Source: Rhodovastum atsumiense
Lineage (GTDB): Bacteria; Pseudomonadota; Alphaproteobacteria; Acetobacterales; Acetobacteraceae
Assembly: GCF_937425535.1 (NCBI RefSeq)
Contig: NZ_OW485606.1
Location: forward strand, 48,259 to 112,258
DNA length: 64,000 nucleotides
Reading direction: 5' to 3'
Made by a program: the position numbers and the translations under genes. The notes beneath the pieces were generated by a model. The model did no database searches. It was not told where the DNA came from and was given only the letters and a program-made list of their open reading frames with translations. Shown one piece after another: positions 38,952-48,000 of this stretch; within the stretch, counting starts at the first letter, position 1, and each line of letters opens with the position of its first letter.

Positions 38952-40691
38952 GTGGCTTCCAGTGTCTTTTTCAACGGCATTCTGCACTATACGCCGGGCA
39001 CGTTCTCCCAGGTCAATGACGAGGACATGTCGCCGCGGAACCCCGCGGTTGGCAATGACATGGTCATTGTCGGCCGCGCCGATGGCGGCCAGCCGAACGT
39101 GCCCATCCGGGTCCAGTCCCCCGAGGACGCCAAGCGCAAGGTGCGCGGTGGCGAATTGCTGGTTGCCGCCCGCAAGGCGTTCGGCCCCAGCTCTGCCACG
39201 GGCGGGCCGCGCACCCTGACGCTGATCCGCGTCGGTCAGGCGACCCGTTCCAGCCTGACCCTCAAGGATGGCTCGGCGGCCGATTCCATCGTGCTGCGCT
39301 CGAAGCTCTATGGCATCCCGGCCAACACCATTCGCGCGAAGGTCGAGGCCGGCACCCTGCGCGGCAAGAAGATCACCGTGCAGGCCGGCAACGAATACAG
39401 CGTTGGCGACAACCTCGCGCGGAACGCCTTCAGCGTCCACTACACCGGCGCTGATGCGGTGGCGAACATCACTGTGGCGGGCGCGAACGTTGTCCTCAAG
39501 TCGGGCGCCGACGCCGGCACGGCCGCGGTCCGCGCGACGATCGCCTTCGAGGACTTCCCGACCATTCAGGAGGTCTGCGACCGCATCAACGCCGTCGCCG
39601 GCTTCTCCGCAACGCCTGCTTCCGGCTCCGAGCTGCTTCGCGCGGCGTCCGCCCTGGACTTCGTGACCGCCCAGGACGTGAAAACCGCCTCGTTCACCGT
39701 CAAGGGGGACTTGCAGGCCGTGGTGGACTGGCTGAACAGCCCGGCCTCCGGCCTTGCGATTGGCGAGCGCGCCACCGGCGCCGGTTCGCCGCCGGCAAAC
39801 GTCGCCTGGACCTTCCTCACCGGCGCGGCTGATCCGGCCGTGACGAACGAGGACTGGTCAACCGCCATCGACGCCTGCGAGCGGCTGGACATCCAGCACA
39901 TCGTCCCGCTCTCCGCCGACTCGGCGGTTCACGCGATGGTGGATGCGCATTGCATCTTCATGAGCGATGCGGGGCAGCGCGAGCGGCGCGCGCGTGTTGG
40001 CGGCCCGGCCGGGACCGATATGGAAGAGGCCAAGTCGCTCGCGGCCGCGATCGGCTCCGACCGGACCTCTTTCTGCTGGCCGGCGCACTATGACTTCGAC
40101 AACCGCGGCAACCGGGTGGTGCTGCCGGGCTACATGACCGCTGTTCTTTTGGCGGCGATGGCGGCCGGCGTAAACCCGGGCACGAGCCTGACCAACAAGC
40201 CGGTCCGTGTCGGCGGGCTTGAGTTCGAGGCGCGCAACCCCGTCGATACTGACGAGCTGATCCGGTTCGGCATCTGCGTCGTGGAGAACGCGGGGGAGGA
40301 CGGGTTCAAGGTCGTGCGCGACATCTCGACGTGGCTGTCCGACGACAATTACAACCGCGTCGAGAACTCCTGCGGCTCTGCGGTCGATTATGTTGCCCGC
40401 AGCGTGCGCAAAGCCCTCGATGTGCTGCGCGGTCAGAAGGCCAGCCCGTCTCTCATGTCGCGCGGGCTGTCCATCACGCGGACGGTGCTGGACTATCTCG
40501 CCAAAGAGGAGCCGGCCGGCCCTGGCATCCTTGTTGGCGACACGAAAAGCCCAGCTTACAAAAACCTTGCTGCAAGCATCAACGGTGACGTGACGGGCAT
40601 CACCTTCCAATGCTCGCCCGTTATTCCGAATAACTTCACCACCGTTGGTATCTCCGTGACGCCCTACAGCGGCACGGCGACCCTGACTTAA
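38952..40691 (+). CDS. tail sheath protein
   Basis: 579 residues. The start is GTG at 38952. The N-terminal arm (FFNGILHYTPGTFSQV) and the C-terminal segment (TGITFQCSPVIPNN, then FTTVGISVTPYSG) are the inter-subunit strands typical of contractile sheaths. The conserved middle has HIVPLSADSAVHAMV, FCWPAHYDFDNRGN and RVENSCGSAVDYVARSV. It is followed by the tube gene, the canonical order for myophages. This protein would contract to drive the tube through the host envelope. Confidence 0.88.
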   Translation: MASSVFFNGILHYTPGTFSQVNDEDMSPRNPAVGNDMVIVGRADGGQPNVPIRVQSPEDAKRKVRGGELLVAARKAFGPSSATGGPRTLTLIRVGQATRSSLTLKDGSAADSIVLRSKLYGIPANTIRAKVEAGTLRGKKITVQAGNEYSVGDNLARNAFSVHYTGADAVANITVAGANVVLKSGADAGTAAVRATIAFEDFPTIQEVCDRINAVAGFSATPASGSELLRAASALDFVTAQDVKTASFTVKGDLQAVVDWLNSPASGLAIGERATGAGSPPANVAWTFLTGAADPAVTNEDWSTAIDACERLDIQHIVPLSADSAVHAMVDAHCIFMSDAGQRERRARVGGPAGTDMEEAKSLAAAIGSDRTSFCWPAHYDFDNRGNRVVLPGYMTAVLLAAMAAGVNPGTSLTNKPVRVGGLEFEARNPVDTDELIRFGICVVENAGEDGFKVVRDISTWLSDDNYNRVENSCGSAVDYVARSVRKALDVLRGQKASPSLMSRGLSITRTVLDYLAKEEPAGPGILVGDTKSPAYKNLAASINGDVTGITFQCSPVIPNNFTTVGISVTPYSGTATLT

Positions 40692-40753
40692 CAGCACCGC
40701 AACCGCACAGGCGGGCGCGGTGGGCAGCCGCGCTCCGCAGAGGAGCATAGAGT

Positions 40754-41206
40754 ATGCCTCGCGAGAATCATCAAACGTTCAGCGGCAACCGCATTGAGGT
40801 CCGCGTGGACGACAGGGTTATCGGCCTGATCCAGTCCGTTCGCCTGTCGGACAACTATGGCCTTGAAGATGCTTCTGGAATCGGCGACATCCATGTCGTG
40901 GAGCATGTCCCTTCCAAGGCCGTGCATTCCGTCAGTATCTCTAATATGGCGCTTGTCAGGCAAAATCTTCGCTCCGAACTCGCGCAGATGAACGAGAACG
41001 GCGAAGCCGTGATGCGGGCGCTGATCTTTGACATCGTCATTCTGTCCAAGGGCGGTCCCGGCCCCCGGGCGATCGGCGCCGGCGAAATCCTGCGCGAGAT
41101 CATCGGCTGCTCGTTCGACAGCGGCGACGTGGACATCACGGCGCACCGGATCACGATGCAATCCGGTCAGTTCCGCGCCCTGGATGTGCGCGGTCAGGGC
41201 CTTTAA
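40754..41206 (+). CDS. tail tube protein
   Basis: 150 residues, beta-rich: IEVRVDDRVIGLIQSVRLS near the N-terminus, VEHVPSKAVHSVSISNM, then VMRALIFDIVILSKGG and CSFDSGDVDITAHRI. Size, fold pattern and place after the sheath gene fit the inner tube of a contractile tail. Confidence 0.82.
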   Translation: MPRENHQTFSGNRIEVRVDDRVIGLIQSVRLSDNYGLEDASGIGDIHVVEHVPSKAVHSVSISNMALVRQNLRSELAQMNENGEAVMRALIFDIVILSKGGPGPRAIGAGEILREIIGCSFDSGDVDITAHRITMQSGQFRALDVRGQGL

Positions 41207-41266
41207 TCCCCCTGCGGTTGCGACGCCTGGGTAAGCTGGCGCCGCTCCCAGCATAGCGCGCGTCAG

Positions 41267-41309
41267 GTCGTGACGAAAAAGCTCGTCCCTCTCACAAGGG
41301 ACGGGCTTT
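41267..41309 (+). promoter_or_regulatory. GTCGTGAC element 5 with 13-bp SD-sequestering hairpin
   Basis: The octamer at 41267-41274 is followed by a stem of AAAGCTCGTCCCT (41278-41290) with AGGGACGGGCTTT (41297-41309). It has 13 pairs with one G-U and a 6-base loop. The Shine-Dalgarno AAGGGA is in the 3' arm; the ATG is at 41313. The A-run and T-run also make it terminator-like. Confidence 0.75.
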
Positions 41310-41312
41310 CCC

Positions 41313-41624
41313 ATGCAAGCCGCAGAGCGCACCTATCCGGTCGATGTCCCAGGCGTCGGCCATTTCGTATTCCGCAAGCGTCTGATCCGCGATCAGATCC
41401 GCATCCAGGCCGAGGCCGTGCGGATCACAGGCGGGCCGACCGACGATCCGGACCTGAAAGACATCAGCCTTGCGATGGCGACGCTGATCGTCCTGATTAA
41501 AGAGGCTCCCGCCGGCTGGAACGTGGAATACCTTGATCCTCTGGACAGGGACGTGTCTGCGGAACTCTGGAAGGTATTTGGCGCGCTCCGCGTAGCGGAG
41601 GACCGATTTCGCGGCGGAGCTTGA
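41313..41624 (+). CDS. tail assembly chaperone (gpG-like)
   Basis: 103 residues (TYPVDVPGVGHFVFRKRL, then QIRIQAEAVRITGG and DISLAMATLIVLIKEAP), with the size and plan of the first tail-assembly chaperone, which coats the tape measure before tube assembly. It lies between the tube and tape-measure genes. A longer fusion form through a +1 frameshift near 41607 is likely (see next gene). Translation is probably gated by the leader hairpin that buries its ribosome-binding site. Confidence 0.65.
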   Translation: MQAAERTYPVDVPGVGHFVFRKRLIRDQIRIQAEAVRITGGPTDDPDLKDISLAMATLIVLIKEAPAGWNVEYLDPLDRDVSAELWKVFGALRVAEDRFRGGA

Positions 41625-41637
41625 GCGCAACGGGCGC

Positions 41638-42018
41638 ATGTGGGGCTTCGAGCTGGCTGACCGGATGGACTTCCATGTCCGGCGCCGCTACGGCCTTCCT
41701 CCGACCGATCCGCGCTTCCTCGACATGACCGTTGAGGACATCGTCCTCGACTATTGGGCTCACGCCGTCACGGACAATCCCAAGCTCCGCGACGAGCACA
41801 TCAACCCTGATTTCGAGCAGGAAATGGCGGAGCTGGAAGCGATGTTGGAGGAGCAAATCGCTGCCTCCGGCGCCAAGGCTCCGGAGCCAACCGCAGACCA
41901 GATCGCCAAGGCGGAACAGCACGAAGCCCAGGTCGCCGCCGTCCACGCCGCGAACGAGGCGGACGGGGACGCCTGGGAAACCGTCGCGGATAGCCGCTGG
42001 GGAGACGCCGGCAGATAG
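41638..42018 (+). CDS. tail assembly chaperone extension (gpGT-like, +1 frame)
   Basis: 126 residues from the ATG at 41638, but the same frame is open back to 41596 and reads protein-like there (FAAELERNGRMWGFELADR). The overlap with the preceding gene is that seen where tail chaperones are fused by programmed frameshifting. A +1 slip at CGA-TTT-C (TTT 41607-41609 to TTC 41608-41610) would join VAEDRF to AAELERNG. The Glu/Ala-rich tail is probably coiled. Independent initiation at 41638 cannot be excluded, though no good Shine-Dalgarno is seen. Confidence 0.6.
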   Translation: MWGFELADRMDFHVRRRYGLPPTDPRFLDMTVEDIVLDYWAHAVTDNPKLRDEHINPDFEQEMAELEAMLEEQIAASGAKAPEPTADQIAKAEQHEAQVAAVHAANEADGDAWETVADSRWGDAGR

Positions 42019-42024
42019 CCGCCG

Positions 42025-42065
42025 GTCGTGACGCAACCCTCTCTGCGAGCGCAGAAAGGGTTGCG
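42025..42065 (+). promoter_or_regulatory. GTCGTGAC element 6 with SD-sequestering hairpin
   Basis: The octamer at 42025-42032 merges into CGCAACCCT (42032-42040), perfectly complementary to AGGGTTGCG (42057-42065). An inner CTGC/GCAG stem and a GAGC loop complete it. The Shine-Dalgarno AAAGGG is in the 3' arm, before the tape-measure GTG at 42068. Confidence 0.75.
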
Positions 42066-42067
42066 GC

Positions 42068-45000
42068 GTGGCAGGTCGGGTATCTATCGGGATCAGCGCC
42101 GATCCAAGCGGTGCGACCCAGGCGTTTTCGCAAATCCAGGCGGCCATCAAAGCGGCCGGCCTCGAAGGCAAGCGGCTCGCGGAAGTGCTGGCGTCCGCGC
42201 ACCCGGCCCTCGCGCCGGTGCGCGACGACTTGCAGCGGATGCAGGCGCAGCTCGAACAGCTCCGGCGCGCCCGCGGCGATACCGGCGCTGCTACCCGGCA
42301 GATCACGCACGAGGCGGGCGGTCCGGAGCACGTCGATGTCCTCAATCTGCGTGATCGCGCGGCCCAAATCTTCGCTGACCAGCGGGACCTGCGGCGTTAC
42401 GAGGCGAATGCCGGCGCGTTCCTGATTCGCGGCACGCAATGGGCGCCTCCTCCATCCCCAGGCCCAAGCCCAGCGCCGGGCCAGCCCGATCCGCAGCATC
42501 AGACGCGCACTGGCTGGCTCTACGGCCTCGATACGTGGCTCTCCCGCCGCCTGGGCATGACCGGCCGCGGCAGTGGTGGTGGCGGCGGTGGCGGTGGCGG
42601 GAGCGGAGGGGGCGAGGAGGGAGGCACCGACAAGGGGCTCCTGTCCGGCATCCTCGACATGGGCGGCGCCGGCGGACTGCTGAAGGCGACGAAGTTCGGG
42701 TTGGCGCTGGCTGGCATCTCGGCGCTGGGCGGTATGGCCGTGAAGGGGCTTGGCAACGCCCAGGACGAGGCGGTTTCCAACGATCGCCTGTCCAAGACCC
42801 TGCGCGATGCTGGGACTGATTTCGAGACGCTTCGCCGGCAGGTCCGCGATACGGCCGACGCTTTCGGGCTGACCTTCCAAGAGGCCCAGAGATACAGCCT
42901 GGAATGGGCGCGGCTCACCAACGAGACGAGCGGCAGGGCGACGCAGGCTGGCGTGAGCTGGGCAGCCGGTGTCGCGCGCTCCTACGGCCAGGACCCGGGC
43001 GAGGTGGTGCAGGGCCTGGGCCGCGCCGCCAAGCAGGGGGAGGATCCGCGGCGCTTCGCCGCCCTGGTGGGCGAGGCGGTGCGCGAGAGCGGCATGACAG
43101 GCCGCTTCGGCGAGGTCATGGACGCCCTCGTGCGCTGGACCGAGCAGAGCAACCGCCAGCTCGCCGACCGCAGCAACGTCGATCTGTTCGCGGGCATGTA
43201 TTCCTCGCTCTCCTCCCTGGGCCGGCCCGGCTTGCAGGGGCAGGGAGCAGAGGACGTTCTGAACCGCATCAACGCGGTGCTGACGCAGGGTGGCGGCGCC
43301 GGCGAGGCGTCGCGGCATCTGACCTATCGGGCGCTGACCCGCGCCGGTGTCACGGACCCCTGGGAGTGGCAGCGGATCGAGGAGGGCGGCATGTTCGCCC
43401 GCATCCGCCGGCGCCGGAATGAGCGGGGCGAGCTTGAGGACGATCCCACCGCGCCGACGCTGTTCGAGGCGAAGTGGGAAGAAGCGAACCGCATGTACAC
43501 AGGGCGGCCGGAGACGCCGGCGCCCAGGACGGAGACGCAGCAGCAGGCGAACCGGCGGCGCGCGGGCATCGCGCGCGACATGGGCCTGACCATCCGGCAG
43601 GTCGAGGCTTTCGAGCAGGCCGCGCCCGGCGGTGACATCGGCCGACTGTTCCCGACCATCGAGCGTGCCGGCATTTCCATGTCGGACGTGAACCCTGGCG
43701 CTCTACAGCCGCTCATCACGCTGGCCGGGGAGAACCGGGAGCAGATGGAGGCCCGCCGGCGGGGTCTCCTCGAAGATTCCACCATCGCGCTTCCACCCGA
43801 GCGGCGCGAAGCATTGCAGCGCGCGGGCACAGATGACGAGCTGCGCACCGCTCTCGCCCAGGCCATCAACGCCCGCGGGCTCGAAGCCAACGATGGCACG
43901 CGCACCGTCGAAGCGATGGCCTCGTTCAGCAACACGCTGACGGGGGCCATGACGGGGCTCGTCGCCCCCATCAACGATCTGAAGACCGTAATCAGCGCCA
44001 TTGCCCGCCCGCTCACGCGCATCAGCGAGGCGCTGGGCGAGGGCTACAACCGCCCCCCGATCGAAGCGGTCCAGGGGGCCGGTCAGAAGCTGGGATCGTG
44101 GCTGCGGGAGTGGTGGAACGGCAAGGGCGAGGACAAGCCGGCGTCGCCGCCCGGCGTCACAGCTCCGGCCGCGATCGCCGGCCAGCCGGGGGCAGCGCAG
44201 CCTTCCGCCATCCCATCCTGGCAGCGCCCGGCAGGCCAGGGCGGGCAGGCGCAGCAGGTCCCGCCCGTCACGCGGCCGCGCCAGCTCCCGCCTCTCTCGG
44301 CTGACGAGCTGCGCGCCCAGGGGATCGAGGTTACGGAGGGCGCGCTGCCGGAGAGCGAGCGCGGGGAGGAGCCGATCCCGCTCGTCCCGCAGCGTCCCCG
44401 GGAGGAGGAGAAGGAGGAGCCGGAGACTCCGCAGGCGCGTGCAACGCGAGAGGACATCAGCCGCGCCTTCCAGGCTGCGCTTTCCCCGCGTGCGTCGGCT
44501 CGTCCCGCCACCGTCGCTCCTCCGGAGCCTATGGCGCCGCAGCGGCCGCGCGCCCAGGCGGAGGCGCCGGCGGAGGAGGAGCGGCCCGCCCCGGCTTCTG
44601 AGCTGCCGGGCAAGCCGGATGTTGTGCCGGTGCCGCCGGCCAGCCCCCTGCCGGAGCCGAACGAGCGCCCGCCGCACCCGCCCTTGGTCGAGCGTCCGCC
44701 TGCGCCGCCGGAGGGCGAGCCGTTGCCGGAGGGGCCGGCGGCGCTGCCGACTGTCCCGCCGCAGTCCGCGCCCGAGCCGCCCGAGCCGGCGGAGCCGCAG
44801 GCGATTCCTCCGCGCGAGCCGGCCGACCTGCCGCAGCCGCTTCCGACGCTCCCGCCGCCGGAGCGGCCGGATTGGTACGTGCCGATTCCTCCGCCAGAGC
44901 GCGCGGCAGTCCCGCCATTGCCGCCTCCGCCGCCGCCCGGGCCGGAGCCGTTGGCCACCGTGCCGCCGATGGGGCTGGTCGAGGGGCCGCCCCGCGGCGA

Positions 45001-48000
45001 GCCAACGGCGATCGAGCCGCGCCGGCCGGCCCCGCCGCCAAACGTCAGCGTCAACGTGACCGTGCCCCCTCCCGCGCCGGGCACGCAGGCCCCTGCATCT
45101 CTGGTCGGGGCCGTGTCGTCGCAGCCGGAGGCGCGCCGCGAAGCGGTGCCGGTGCCGCCCGTTGTCTCTCAGAACCCGGGGGAAATGAGAGGCAACGAGC
45201 CTCGCGTCTCGCCGGATCCCAGCAACGCTGGCGCGGCGCCGGCGGCGTCTCCGGCTGTCGAGGCGCCCGGTTCGGTTGACGGGCGGGGGCGGCAGGTTGA
45301 CGCGCTGGGCCGTCCGGTCGGCGGGCCGGCTCCGGCCGCGGGGCAGGTCGCGCCTTCTCCCGGGCAATCGACCGCCGGTGCCCTGCCGCAGCAGCCGCCC
45401 GCGGTGGTGCCGGGCGCGCAGGCTGGAACGGGCGTCGGCCCTGTTTTTCGCCCCGGTGCTGGCGCTGGCGCCGGTGGCGCGGGTGGTGTTGGCGGCGCCG
45501 GTGGTGCTGGCGCGCCGGGTGAGAGCGGCCGCGATGGGCGCGACGCTGCCCAGGCGCCGGCCGGCCGCCCTGGCGTGCAGGCGATTCCGCCCGCGCCGCT
45601 CCCGCTGACTGTCCCGCCGGCGATGCCGGGTGCCCCTGGTGCTGGCGGCGCCGGCGGGCAGGCGATTCCGCCAGGGCCGCCGCCTCTGACTGCCCCGCCG
45701 GCGGCGCCGGGCGCCCCTGGCGCTGGTGGCGCCGGCGGTGCCGGTGGCGAAGGCACGGCAGGGCGGGACGGGCGCAATGCGGCGCCGGGGGGCGCTGGTG
45801 CTGGCGCGCGGGCAATCCCGCCCGGGCCGGTTCCTCTGGCGGCCCCACCGGCGGCGCCGGGTGTTGGTGGGACGACGCCGGCCGCGCCTGGGGCGCCCAC
45901 GCGACACCCAGGAATAGTGCCGACCGCGCCGGTGGGGGCTGGCGCAGCTCCTGTTCTCGAACCGGGTGCCGGTGGTGCCGGCGGGGAGGGCGTGGCGGGC
46001 CAGAGCGGGCGCGACGCCGCCTCGGCGCTGGCCGGCGCCCCCGGCGCGCAGGCAATTCCGCCTGGGCCATCCCCGCTGACTGTCCCGCCGGCGGCATCGG
46101 GTGTTGGTGGGGCGACGCCGACCGCGCCGGCGGAGGTTGGCCGCCCTGGCGCGCAGCCGGTCCCGCCCGGTTCGCAACCCCAGCAACCCATGACTGCCCC
46201 GCCGGCGGCGCCGGGGGCCGCGCCCGTTCTCAGGCCGGGCGCCGGCGGCGCCGGCCCCCAGGTGATCGGGCCGCAACCTCTTTCTGCGCCGCCCGTGGCG
46301 CCGGAAGTCGGCCGCGGCGGTGCTGGCCCAGCCGCTGGTGCTGGTGCTGGCGGTGCCGGTGGCGCCGGCGCCCAGGGCGGCGAGGGCGGATCCGGCGCTG
46401 TCGGCCCCGCTGGCGAGCGCGGCCCCGGCGCGGTGTCCGGCTATCCGCCGGCATCTGTCCGGCCGTCGTCCGACATTATCCGCCGCGCCGATCAGGGATA
46501 CGCACGTCAGCCGGGGGCGCCCGGGGCCGATGGGGGGCAGAATGCGCCCCTGCCGGCTTCTCCGGCGCCTATTCTGCCTCCCCCTGCCGGCGGCGCTGTC
46601 GCGCCGCTCCCGCGTCGGCCTTCGCGCGTGCCGCGCCAGGGCGAGGAGCCGCAGACTCCAAGCGCCGCCGGTGCGGGTGGAGCTGGTGGTGAAGGCGCGC
46701 CCGGTGATGGCGGCCGCGACGGGCGCGATGCTTCGCTTCCTGCCGCTCTGCCGTCCTCTGTCGCGCCGGGTGCGGGCTCGCAGCTCCCTGCGTTGCCTCC
46801 TGCCCAGGGGCGTGGGCAGACTGCGGCGGCGCCTCCCTCCGCTCGTGCGGTGGCTGGCGTCGCCGGCGCCGGAGCGATCGCCCCCGCGCCTGCTCCGACA
46901 CCGGCGCCGACCGGTCAGCCGATCCCGCCTGACCCGCAACCTCTGACTGCCCCGCCGCCGGCGCAGCAGCGCACGCTCGGCGATCGCTTCCGCCGCCTGT
47001 TCGGCGTCACGCCGACGCATGTTGATCCGTCCTGGCGACCGATCGAGGGCGACCCGGTCCCCGCCGGATGGAGCGCCCCAGGCTGGGCGGAGCGCGACGG
47101 CAAGGCCGTGCCGGTCCCGGAGGCTGGCCGCGAAGTTATGCCGGGGACCGTCACGGCGCCTCCTCTCGATGGCGGCCATGAGGTGGCGCCCCCGGCAGAG
47201 TCCGCACCGCCCGGCGCGCCTCCTGCCGTCCCGGCAGCCGGCCAGCCCCAGGCGCCAGCCGCGGCGGCTCCACCTCTCCCCGCCACCCCGACCCGCCCGC
47301 CGGGCGCGGCCGTGCGCCGGCCGACCCAGCCGCCGCCGCTCGCGCGCGCGCCTCGCACCGCGGAGGAAGCCGCCGCCGGCGCACCGATCGCCCAGGCCGG
47401 CGAGGTCGAGGCCGCGCGCACTGCTGGCGAGCAGGCCGTCCCGCCGCCCAGCGAGGCCGCGATCGTCCGCGACCCAGGCGAACGCTATGCCCTGACCAAC
47501 CCGGCCCCGCTGCCGGGCGCGCCGGTGGGAGGTTCGGCGCCGGCGGGCGGAAATCAGGCCGCGCCGGCGGGCGCCCCGGCCCCGAACCTGGGCCGCCCCA
47601 GCGCGCCCCAGCAACCGCCTGGGGCGGTGACGGGAGGCGCCGGCGCAGCGCCCGAAACTGGCGCAAATGCTGGGCCTGCCGGTGGTGATCGAGGCCCCGG
47701 CGCAGCGCCCGGCCCGGCGCAACCCGGCACGCCGGCGCGGCCGCCCGGGCTGGCTGCGCAGCCGCGCTCCGCTGGTCGAGCTGGCGCACCAGCCGCGCCC
47801 GGCGCGGCGCAGCCGGAGGGGCAGCCGGGGCCGAGCGCCCAGGTGCCGCAGCAGCCTCGCGGCGATTGGCGCCTGCCTGAGAACAGGCCGCAGGGAGGCG
47901 GCTGGATCGGGCCGTCCATCCGGCGTCAGGAACACGGGCCGGCGGCGGGCACGCCGATGGAGGGCGGCGCTGTTTCTCCGGAGCTGACGCGCCCGGGGCG

